Assembly (NCBI GenBank): GCA_913776795.1
Contig: CAJYRH010000515.1
Coordinates: 1-6,999, forward strand
DNA length: 6,999 bases
Direction: 5' to 3'
From: an uncultured Pseudorhodoferax sp.
GTDB taxonomy: Bacteria > Pseudomonadota > Gammaproteobacteria > Burkholderiales > Burkholderiaceae
In this document: in pieces, positions 1-5,466 of the stretch
Layout: the number at the start of each line of letters is the position of its first letter
Position numbering within the stretch: the stretch's first letter is position 1
Translations under genes and position numbers: made by a program
The notes under the pieces: model-generated
What the model was told of the DNA's origin: nothing
What the model saw: only the letters and a program-made list of their open reading frames with translations
Databases searched by the model: none

Positions 1-69
1 CTCCTGCAGTCCGCCTTGCACGGGCGGTTCCTGCAGCCCGCCGTCCGTCGGCGGCTCCTGCAGCCCGCC
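1..69 (-). repeat. 27-bp in-frame tandem repeat encoding GGLQEPP units in dctM
   Basis: Positions 1-27, 28-54 and 55-69 begin with the near-identical string CTCCTGCAG(T/C)CCGCC (the second copy starts TT), giving at least 2.5 copies of a 27-bp unit at the window edge. On the coding strand each unit is nine codons: GGLQEPPTD, then GGLQEPPVQ, then GGLQE. Because the period is a multiple of three, copy-number change would keep the reading frame. The array may continue left of the window. It lies in the predicted soluble linker of the permease, not in a membrane segment. Confidence 0.85.
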
Positions 70-1071
70 GGCGGCCGGCGCGCTGCTGCCGGTCTCCGCA
101 CCGATGGGCTGGATGTCGTACTGGGCCTCGGCCTCGACGGTCGTCGCGGCACGCCAGGTTCCGACCGCGAGCAGCGCGAACAGCAGCGCCGGCATCACGA
201 CGAGCGCCAGCTGGCGCAGCACGTAGCCCGTCGGCACGTCGGCATTGCGCTTGCCCTTCAGAGCCTGCAGCAGCCGGCCGGGCGCATAGGCGCCGGCTTC
301 TGCCGGCAGGGCGCGCGTCTGTGCCGGCAGGTCCACGCGGCGCTCATCGGCCGACAGCGGCGGCGCCCACTGCGGCTTGATCTTGGCCATGATGATCACG
401 TACACGACGTACAGGCCGGCCAGCATCAAACCCGGGAAGAACGCACCGGCATACAGCTGCACGACCGACACGCCGGCCGTCGCGCCGTACAGGATGAGCA
501 GCACCGACGGCGGAATCAGGATGCCCAGGCAGCCGCCGGCCGTGATGGCGCCCGCTGCCATCGAGGTGCTGTAGCCGGCGCGCAGCATGGCCGGCAGCGC
601 CAGCAGGCCCATCAGCGTGACGACCGCGCCGACGATGCCGGTGGCCGTGGCGAAGATGGCGCAGGTGACCAGCGTCGCCACGGCCAGCGAGCCCGGCACG
701 CGCGCCATGGCCAGGTGCATGCTCTTGAACAGCTTCTCGATCAGGTTGGCCCGTTCGACCAGGTAGCCCATGAACACGAACAGCGGGATCGCGATCAGCA
801 CGTCGTTGGCCATGCTCTTGTAGGCGGCCTGCACCATGAGGTCGAGCGTGCGCTGGATGTCGCCGTCGTAGGCCAGCCAGGTGAAGATCATGCCCATCCC
901 CATCAGCGTGAACGCCGTGGGAAAGCCCAGCATGATGGCGATGACCACCAGCGAAAGCATCAACAGGCCCTGGTGGCCATGCGTGACCTTGTCCACGCCC
1001 AGCAGCAGCCAGACGATGGACAGCAGCACCGCGCCCATGATGGAAAAGCCGAACCACAGTTCCTTTCTCAT
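1..1071 (-). CDS. dctM: TRAP transporter large permease subunit DctM, partial (C-terminal half beyond left edge)
   Basis: Large membrane subunit of a tripartite ATP-independent periplasmic (TRAP) transporter. It forms the sodium-coupled pathway that moves substrate delivered by DctP across the inner membrane. The ATG at 1071 opens a frame that stays open for 357 codons to position 1, with no stop. The start overlaps the dctQ stop as ATGA, and an AGGGAG Shine-Dalgarno lies at 1078-1083. Hydrophobic segments lie near residues 7-25, 37-60, 90-105, 120-157, 180-197, 205-230 and 283-305. The DctM signature AGGCLGILIPPS is at about 178-189. Residues about 238-280 are hydrophilic. After the 283-305 membrane segment, where ordinary DctM proteins reach a TPTEAA-like motif, this one continues into a polar, Gly/Pro/Glu-rich stretch with a GGLQEPP repeat. 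This suggests the long DctM form (mannitol/chloroaromatic-type TRAP, FcbT3-like) with an inserted linker. The family call is firm; the substrate cannot be told from this subunit. Confidence 0.93.
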   Translation of the reverse strand, partial: MRKELWFGFSIMGAVLLSIVWLLLGVDKVTHGHQGLLMLSLVVIAIMLGFPTAFTLMGMGMIFTWLAYDGDIQRTLDLMVQAAYKSMANDVLIAIPLFVFMGYLVERANLIEKLFKSMHLAMARVPGSLAVATLVTCAIFATATGIVGAVVTLMGLLALPAMLRAGYSTSMAAGAITAGGCLGILIPPSVLLILYGATAGVSVVQLYAGAFFPGLMLAGLYVVYVIIMAKIKPQWAPPLSADERRVDLPAQTRALPAEAGAYAPGRLLQALKGKRNADVPTGYVLRQLALVVMPALLFALLAVGTWRAATTVEAEAQYDIQPIGAETGSSAPAAGGLQEPPTDGGLQEPPVQGGLQE

Positions 1072-1697
1072 GCCTTGCTCCCTGCGGATTGCTGGGCGGC
1101 GAGCTGGCGGTCCAGCGCCTCGATGTCGCTGTCCTTCACGTGCACCATCTGCTTGAGCTTGTCGACGTCGACCTCCTGCACGTCATCGCCCCGCGGCGGC
1201 CAGGCGCCGGTCTGCAGACAGATCACGCAGCGCGCGATCTCGGCCAGCCCCTGCAGCAGCAGCGCCGCCGCCGCGACGGGGATCACGAACTTGAACGGGT
1301 AGAGCGGCAGCGGCGTGGCCGAAAAGGTCTGCTCGCGGATCGCCAGCGACTCCTGCGCGTAGGTCCAGCCCGCCCAGGTCATCGCCAGCACGCCGGGCAG
1401 GAAGAACACGATGTACAGGGCGAGGTCCACGCCGGCCTGCGCGCGCGGACTGAAGAAGCCGTACAGCACGTCGCCGCGCACGTGCCCACCCTTGGCCAGG
1501 GTGTAGGCGCCGGCCAGCATGAACAAGGTGCCGTACAGCATGATCTGCGCGTCGAGCACCCAGGCATGGGGATTGTTCAGCGCGTAGCGCGAGAACACCT
1601 CCCAGCTGATCAGTGCGGTGAGGCCGACCACGGCCCAGGCCGCGGTCTTGCCGATGAAGGTGGAGATCGCGTCGATCGCAAGCAGGAGCTTTTGCAT
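1068..1697 (-). CDS. dctQ: TRAP transporter small permease subunit DctQ
   Basis: Small inner-membrane subunit of the TRAP transporter, which pairs with DctM and supports docking of the solute-binding protein. The 209-residue product has the expected four hydrophobic segments at about 18-37, 48-67, 89-112 and 133-158. It carries family landmarks: WEVFSRY after helix 1 (residues 32-38), and GGHVRGDVLY (70-79) in the loop after helix 2. The polar C-terminal tail (about 165-209) is acidic and helical-looking (DDVQEVDVDKLKQ) and longer than in the shortest DctQ proteins. The ATG at 1697 has only a weak purine stretch upstream (ACGAG), so translation may depend partly on the preceding gene. The stop overlaps the dctM start by four bases (ATGA), indicating translational coupling of the two membrane subunits. 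It resembles the mannitol/chloroaromatic-type (FcbT2-like) small subunits; the exact substrate class is unknown. Confidence 0.92.
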   Translation of the reverse strand: MQKLLLAIDAISTFIGKTAAWAVVGLTALISWEVFSRYALNNPHAWVLDAQIMLYGTLFMLAGAYTLAKGGHVRGDVLYGFFSPRAQAGVDLALYIVFFLPGVLAMTWAGWTYAQESLAIREQTFSATPLPLYPFKFVIPVAAAALLLQGLAEIARCVICLQTGAWPPRGDDVQEVDVDKLKQMVHVKDSDIEALDRQLAAQQSAGSKA

Positions 1698-1724
1698 GAC
1701 TCGTTTTTCACAGGGGCAGACGAA

Positions 1725-1754
1725 GACAAGGGCGCCGCTCAGGGCGCCCTTGTC
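1725..1754 (-). promoter_or_regulatory. Perfect 12-bp inverted repeat between dctP and dctQ (attenuator or mRNA-stabilising hairpin)
   Basis: GACAAGGGCGCC at 1725-1736 is repeated in inverted form (GGCGCCCTTGTC) at 1743-1754 around a 6-base loop (1737-1742). The stem is perfect and GC-rich. It begins about 21 bases after the dctP stop codon and ends 27 bases before the dctQ start. On the transcribed strand it is followed by TTCGTCTG rather than a run of T, so full Rho-independent termination is doubtful. A partial terminator, or a 3' stabilising stem, would favour more binding protein than permease from one transcript. The structure is seen directly; the role is inferred. Confidence 0.7.
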
Positions 1755-1775
1755 ACGGCACGGGCGTGCGGGGCA

Positions 1776-2891
1776 TCAGCTCTTCTTCGGTGCGAAGTAA
1801 TGGTTGTAGGCCATCTTGAAATCGACCGTGTAGTCGTTGTGCCACTGGCCGGCACGCTGGGCGAAGGCGCGCTGCGAATCGAGAACCTTCTTGAACATCG
1901 GGTTCTCCTTGGACTTGGCTGCCACGGCCTTGTCCCACGATGCCAGCTGAGCGCGCAGGATGGCGTCCGGCGTCTTGTAGAACTTGATCCCCTGCTTCTT
2001 GAGCTCCTCGTAGTCCTTGGAGTTGCGCTCGATGGCCTTCCAGCTCATGTCGGCGCTGGCGGCCTGCACGCCGTAGTCGATGATGGCTTTCAGCTCGGCC
2101 GGCAGCGCGTCGAGCTTGGCCTTGTTGAACAGCACCTCGAACTGCTCGCCGCTCTGGTGGAAGCTCTGCAGCATGCAGTTCTTGGCCACGTCGGGAAAGC
2201 CGAGCACGCGGTCACTGGAGGCGTTGTTGAACTCGGCCGCGTCGATCAGGCCACGGTCCAGCGCGGGCACGATCTCGCCGCCGGGCAGCGGGTTCACGGC
2301 CGCGCCCATGTCGGTGAACACGTCCACCGCCAGGCCCACGGTGCGGAACTTCAAGCCCTTCATGTCGTCGACCTTGGCCACCGGCTTCTTGAACCAGCCG
2401 AGCGGCTGGCAGGGCATGGGGCCGTACATGTAGGAGACCACGTCCAGGTTCAGGCTCTTGTAGATCTCCTCCACCAGCGCCTTGCCACCGCCGTAGTTGT
2501 GCCAGGCCAGCACCATGTTGGCGTCCATGCCGAAGCCGGGGCCCGAGCCCCACAGCGCCAGCGCCGAATTCTTGCCGTACCAGTAGGCGATCACGCCGTG
2601 GCCGCCGTCCAGCGTGCCCTTGCTCACCGCATCGAGCAGCTGGAACGCGGGCACCACGGCACCTGCCGGCAACACGTCGATCTTCAGCCGGCTGCCGGCC
2701 ATGTCGTTGATCTTCTTGGCGAGATCCTGGGCATACTCGTGGAAGATGTCCTTGGCCGGCCAGGTGCTCTGAAAGCGCAGCGTGGTGGTCTGGGCCTGGC
2801 TGACCATGGGTGCGGACATGGCTCCCGCGGCCACGGCGGCACCCTGGAGCAGGTTGCGGCGGCGCGGCGCAGGTGACTTGGCTTGGGTCAT
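1776..2891 (-). CDS. dctP: TRAP transporter solute-binding protein DctP, TakP-like, probable Tat signal
   Basis: Periplasmic receptor that binds an organic acid and delivers it to DctQM. The 371-residue product starts at the ATG at 2891, chosen because GGAGA lies six bases upstream and the signal peptide then sits at the N-terminus; an in-frame ATG at 2939 would add 16 residues before it. Residues 10-15 (RRRNLL) form a twin-arginine pattern, followed by a hydrophobic stretch (16-28) and probable cleavage after SQA (31-33). The mature part follows the TakP/mannitol-chloroaromatic branch: LPAGAVVPAFQLLDAVSKGT (74-93), the GLKFRT segment with the carboxylate-binding Arg at 183, LPGGEIVPALDRG (202-214) and DAAEF (217-221). 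Close relatives usually have Trp where Phe221 stands, which may shift specificity. TakP binds 2-oxoacids and FcbT1 is tied to 4-chlorobenzoate uptake; this protein's ligand is not determined. It is the first gene of the operon, divergent from the persulfide dioxygenase gene. Confidence 0.94.
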   Translation of the reverse strand: MTQAKSPAPRRRNLLQGAAVAAGAMSAPMVSQAQTTTLRFQSTWPAKDIFHEYAQDLAKKINDMAGSRLKIDVLPAGAVVPAFQLLDAVSKGTLDGGHGVIAYWYGKNSALALWGSGPGFGMDANMVLAWHNYGGGKALVEEIYKSLNLDVVSYMYGPMPCQPLGWFKKPVAKVDDMKGLKFRTVGLAVDVFTDMGAAVNPLPGGEIVPALDRGLIDAAEFNNASSDRVLGFPDVAKNCMLQSFHQSGEQFEVLFNKAKLDALPAELKAIIDYGVQAASADMSWKAIERNSKDYEELKKQGIKFYKTPDAILRAQLASWDKAVAAKSKENPMFKKVLDSQRAFAQRAGQWHNDYTVDFKMAYNHYFAPKKS

Positions 2892-2897
2892 GGGTTG

Positions 2898-2902
2898 TCT
2901 CC
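2898..2902 (-). promoter_or_regulatory. Shine-Dalgarno site that fixes the dctP start
   Basis: On the minus strand GGAGA sits six bases before the ATG at 2891. Nothing comparable precedes the longer alternative start at 2939. This site therefore supports the 371-residue protein with the twin-arginine motif close to its N-terminus. Confidence 0.75.
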
Positions 2903-2984
2903 AGTGGTTGTCGAGGAAAGCGCGTGGATGTTGGGTCATGTGACAACCTGGGCCAACACGGAATGTCCCCGACAGGGAATACCA

Positions 2985-3002
2985 CTACGTACACTGGCGT
3001 AG
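2985..3002. promoter_or_regulatory. Possible operator: CTACG-N8-CGTAG dyad
   Basis: CTACG at 2985-2989 and CGTAG at 2998-3002 form a symmetric 18-bp dyad with an 8-bp centre, 21 bases before the plus-strand start codon and overlapping the -10-like TACACT. A bound regulator could control the dioxygenase gene and perhaps also dctP. Arms of five bases occur by chance fairly often in such DNA, so this is a candidate only. Confidence 0.25.
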
Positions 3003-3023
3003 AAACAACCACCCGCGCAAGCC

Positions 3024-4133
3024 ATGGACCCCATCCAGCTCTTCGATCCTGCCTCCAGCACCTACACCTATGTGCTGGCCGACCCGGCCACGCGCGCGGC
3101 CGTGATCATCGACCCGGTGGACGCCCAGCTCGAGCGCGACCTCGCCGTGCTGCGCGAGCATGGCCTGCAGCTGGCCTGGACGCTGGAGACGCATGCCCAT
3201 GCCGACCACGTGACCAGCGCCGGCCTGCTGGCCGAGCATGCCGGCGCGCGCACCGCCGCGCCGGCCGGCTGCGGCATCGCCACCGCATCGGTGCAGCTGC
3301 AGGACGGTGAGGAGATCGCCTTCGGTGGGCAGCGCCTGCGCGTGCTGCACACGCCGGGCCACACGGCCGGCAGCATGTGCTACCTGTGGCATGGCCATGT
3401 GTTCACGGGCGACACGCTGCTGATCGGTGGCTGCGGCCGCACGGATTTCCAGTCCGGCAGCGCGCAGGCGCTGTACCGCAGCATCACCGGGGTGCTGTTC
3501 CAGCTGCCCGACGACACGGTGGTCTGGCCCGGCCACGACTACCAGGGCCGCACCCGCTCGACCATCGGCGCCGAAAAGCAGTCGAACGCGCGCGTGGCCG
3601 GCAGGAGCGAGGCCGAATTCGTGGCCACCATGGACGCGCTGGACCTGCCGCGACCCCAGCGCATGGACGAGGCGGTGCCCGCCAACCTGCAATCCGGCCG
3701 GGGCGGCGCACCGGCGGCGGCCCAGGATGCGCCGCGCGCCGCCGAAGGCTATGCAGGCGATGTGCCGCCCGCGCTCGCGGCGCAGTGGTTCGCCGAGGGC
3801 CGTGCCGTGCTGGTGGACGTGCGCACCGACGCCGAGCGCGAATGGGTGGGCTTCGTGCCCGGTGCCGTGGCCGTGGCGTGGAAGCAGTGGCCCGGCATGG
3901 CGCTGAACCCCGGCTTCGACGAGGCGCTGCGTGCCGCCGTGCCGGACGGCGGCAAGGTGCTGCTGCTGTGCCGCAGCGGTGTGCGATCGGTCGCTGCCGC
4001 CCGGCGCGCCACGGAGCTCGGCATCGAGGCCTACAACATCCTTGAAGGCTTTGAGGGCGATCCGGACGGCGACGCGCACCGGGGCCGCAAGGGCGGCTGG
4101 CGCCACCGCGGCCTGCCCTGGCGGCAGAACTGA
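3024..4133 (+). CDS. Persulfide dioxygenase (ETHE1-like) fused to a C-terminal rhodanese domain
   Basis: Predicted cytoplasmic bifunctional sulfur enzyme of 369 residues. The N-terminal metallo-beta-lactamase-fold domain (about 1-225) should oxidise glutathione persulfide with O2 to glutathione and sulfite. It has THAHADH (His57, His59, Asp61, His62), HTPGH (His113), TGD (Asp130) and GHDY (His171). By alignment with human ETHE1, His57, His113 and Asp130 match the iron ligands His79, His135 and Asp154. GCGRTDFQ (136-143) matches the human segment containing Arg163, and AVPANLQSG closes the domain. An Ala/Gly/Pro-rich linker (about 226-246) leads to a rhodanese domain with LVDVRT (263-268) and the active-site loop CRSGVRS (catalytic Cys316), which transfers sulfur between persulfide/sulfite and thiosulfate/glutathione. 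The order matches the PRF fusion characterised from Burkholderia phytofirmans. The ATG at 3024 has no visible Shine-Dalgarno. The DUF2277 gene follows 15 bp later. Confidence 0.94.
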   Translation: MDPIQLFDPASSTYTYVLADPATRAAVIIDPVDAQLERDLAVLREHGLQLAWTLETHAHADHVTSAGLLAEHAGARTAAPAGCGIATASVQLQDGEEIAFGGQRLRVLHTPGHTAGSMCYLWHGHVFTGDTLLIGGCGRTDFQSGSAQALYRSITGVLFQLPDDTVVWPGHDYQGRTRSTIGAEKQSNARVAGRSEAEFVATMDALDLPRPQRMDEAVPANLQSGRGGAPAAAQDAPRAAEGYAGDVPPALAAQWFAEGRAVLVDVRTDAEREWVGFVPGAVAVAWKQWPGMALNPGFDEALRAAVPDGGKVLLLCRSGVRSVAAARRATELGIEAYNILEGFEGDPDGDAHRGRKGGWRHRGLPWRQN

Positions 4134-4148
4134 CGCGCGGAGGCCGCC

Positions 4149-4418
4149 ATGTGCCGCAGCATCAAGACACTGTTCAACTTCGAGCCGCCGGCCACCGAGC
4201 TGGAGATCCGCGCGGCATCGTTGCAGTTCGTGCGCAAGCTCGCGGGCTTCTCGGTGCCATCCAGAGCCAACGAGCAGGCCTTCGAACGGGCGGTCGATGC
4301 CGTTGCGGCCTCGGCCGCCAGCCTGCTCGCGGAACTCGTGACCACGGCGCAACCGAAGAACCGGGACGAGGAAGCAGCCAGGGCCCGCGCGCGCAGCGCG
4401 GCCCGTTTCAGCGCCTGA
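4149..4418 (+). CDS. DUF2277 family small protein, function unknown
   Basis: The 89-residue product opens with MCRSIKTLFNFEPPAT (1-16), the hallmark of the DUF2277 family. It continues with LQFVRKLAGF (25-34) and an ANEQAFERAVD helix (40-50), and ends in an Arg/Ala-rich tail with ARARARSAARF. The length is normal for the family. There is no signal peptide or membrane segment, so it is probably cytosolic. The family has no established activity; Cys2 near the N-terminus is conserved in the members I recall, though its role is unknown. GGAGG at 4139-4143 is a strong Shine-Dalgarno five bases before the ATG. The gene begins 15 bp after the dioxygenase-rhodanese stop, so the two are probably cotranscribed, which is the only functional hint. 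Its stop codon is one base from the stop of the convergent response regulator gene. Confidence 0.9.
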   Translation: MCRSIKTLFNFEPPATELEIRAASLQFVRKLAGFSVPSRANEQAFERAVDAVAASAASLLAELVTTAQPKNRDEEAARARARSAARFSA

Positions 4419-4419
4419 C

Positions 4420-5406
4420 TCAGCGCTTGACCTGCCGTTCGGGCTGGCGCGCCAGCCAGGCGCCGTAGCTGCTGTCCGCCGGCGGTGCATGCGCAGCGTC
4501 CAGCGGAAACAGCGCGCCGAGCAGGCTGGCGTCATGCCCGATGGCGAAGGCCGGTTGCATGCGCGGCGCCGTGCCGCGGCCCAGGGCCTGGCCCAGTTCC
4601 AGATCGACGAGCTTGCGGCCATGCCGGATGTCGGACAGCGCGGCAGGCCCCATGCCGGCCGATTGCGCCAGCTGCTCGAGCTCCTCCAGGCCGAACATGG
4701 GTTCGAGCTGGAGCCAGCCGACCGCGCCCGCGGCAGAGCGGCCGAGGATGCCGAACGGGTCGCCCAGCACCACGTGCTCGACGAAGCCATGCTGCTCCAG
4801 CAGCTGCTGAAGAGCGCGTGCCGTGGAGGGCACGCGCAGCTGCGCGTTCTGCACCGGCGTCAGCGTGCCGCGCCAGATCTGCGAGGCGCGCGTGTTGGCG
4901 TTCGACGGCATGTGGCGCAGCACGCCCAGCAGCCGCGCGGCCACGTCCACGTCCTGCTTGGGCAGGAACTGGTCGATCAGGGCGCGGTTGAAGGCGTCGA
5001 CCGCGATTTCCTCGTCGGCCTGGCCGGTCAGCAGCACGCGCAGGCCGGGCCAGTCGCTCAGCGCCGCGAGTGCGTCCAGGCCGTTCATCTGCGGCATCGA
5101 GTAGTCGACGATGCAGGCATGCGTCAGGCCGTAGCGCACGCGCGCCGGGCCGGCCCAGTACGCCAGTACCTGGGGCAGCAGCGGCGTGGCACCCTGGCGC
5201 CAGCGGTCGACGATCTGCTGCTGCGTCCAGGCGTCGTCTTCCCAGACCGCCGACTCCTGCTGCAGCAGGCCCAGGCAATCGTCCACATGCGTATGCAGGC
5301 GCACGTTCCAGTGGTCCGGCAGGATCAGGGCCAGCATCTGGAGGTAGTCCGGATCGTCGTCCAGGAACGAGAAGCTGCCGGGGCAGTGGAACAACGGAAG
5401 GCTCAT
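4420..5406 (-). CDS. Response regulator with an insertion in the receiver domain and an unrecognised C-terminal region
   Basis: Predicted cytoplasmic two-component response regulator, 328 residues. Receiver landmarks are all present: the acidic cluster LDDDPDY (15-21), the phospho-acceptor Asp101 in VDYSMPQMNG, Thr127 in VLLTGQAD and Lys150 in FLPKQD. The gap from the acidic pair to Asp101 is about 84 residues, against roughly 44 in a standard receiver. The extra 40 or so residues (about 50-92, rich in Trp and Gln) fall before the strand bearing Asp101. Residues about 185-328 match no output domain I know: no HTH, GGDEF, EAL, HD-GYP or kinase motif is visible. Notable segments are HVVLGDPFGILGRSAAGAVG (211-230), a DIRHGRKLVDLE stretch (259-270) and a GHDASLLGALFPLD segment (290-303). 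The ATG at 5406 lacks a Shine-Dalgarno, but no other upstream start occurs before an in-frame TGA. No histidine kinase gene is in view. It is divergent from a LuxR-type gene 60 bp away. Confidence 0.82.
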   Translation of the reverse strand: MSLPLFHCPGSFSFLDDDPDYLQMLALILPDHWNVRLHTHVDDCLGLLQQESAVWEDDAWTQQQIVDRWRQGATPLLPQVLAYWAGPARVRYGLTHACIVDYSMPQMNGLDALAALSDWPGLRVLLTGQADEEIAVDAFNRALIDQFLPKQDVDVAARLLGVLRHMPSNANTRASQIWRGTLTPVQNAQLRVPSTARALQQLLEQHGFVEHVVLGDPFGILGRSAAGAVGWLQLEPMFGLEELEQLAQSAGMGPAALSDIRHGRKLVDLELGQALGRGTAPRMQPAFAIGHDASLLGALFPLDAAHAPPADSSYGAWLARQPERQVKR

Positions 5407-5434
5407 GGGGAAGGCGGCGCAGGGCCCTGGAAAA

Positions 5435-5456
5435 TGCCGGTGGTATTGTCACGGCA
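5435..5456. promoter_or_regulatory. Possible regulator-binding dyad in the response regulator/luxR intergenic region
   Basis: TGCCG at 5435-5439 and CGGCA at 5452-5456 flank 12 bases, making a 22-bp dyad in the 60-bp region between two divergent genes. Lux boxes bound by quorum-sensing-type LuxR proteins are dyads of 18-20 bp, so the size is close but not exact. A -10-like TATTGT (5444-5449) lies in its centre, and AAGG at 5456-5459 serves as a modest Shine-Dalgarno for the gene at 5467. A separate 10-bp palindrome, CAGGGCCCTG, sits at 5420-5429. Either could be an operator; neither is tested. Confidence 0.3.
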
Positions 5457-5466
5457 AGGTTATTCC

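Larger units (their letters stand above)
2892..3023. promoter_or_regulatory. Divergent intergenic region between dctP and the persulfide dioxygenase gene
   Basis: These 132 bp separate two genes read in opposite directions, so promoters for both must lie here or extend into the gene starts. The only reasonable element for the plus-strand gene is a -10-like TACACT at 2990-2995, with no convincing -35 at 16-18 bp. For dctP I see no clear sigma-70 pair, and no GG-N10-GC sigma-54 pattern I would defend. No protein-coding ORF is credible here. Confidence 0.4.

Noticed and set aside
16..2876. Long plus-strand open frames (about 428 and 595 codons) opposite the TRAP genes
   Set aside because: Their products are low-complexity, His/Gln/Arg/Ala-rich and match no family, and they lie antisense to well-recognised dctM, dctQ and dctP. 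They are by-products of GC-rich codon use.
2889..2939. Upstream ATG at 2939 as the dctP start
   Set aside because: It would put 16 extra residues ahead of the signal peptide and has no Shine-Dalgarno, whereas the ATG at 2891 has GGAGA six bases upstream.
2892..2960. Sigma-54 (-24/-12) promoter for dctPQM, as in some DctB/DctD-controlled systems
   Set aside because: A TTGGCCC...TTGTC stretch on the minus strand looked suggestive, but the GG to GC spacing does not fit the consensus.
2985..4790. 601-codon minus-strand open frame opposite the dioxygenase-rhodanese and DUF2277 genes
   Set aside because: The product is compositionally biased and it overlaps three confidently identified genes, with no recognisable domain or plausible ribosome site.
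4489..5466. Long plus-strand frame running into the LuxR-type gene, suggesting a larger fusion protein
   Set aside because: The upstream part is antisense to the response regulator and shows shadow-like composition. The start at 5467 has a spaced AAGG and gives a normal-sized LuxR-family protein.
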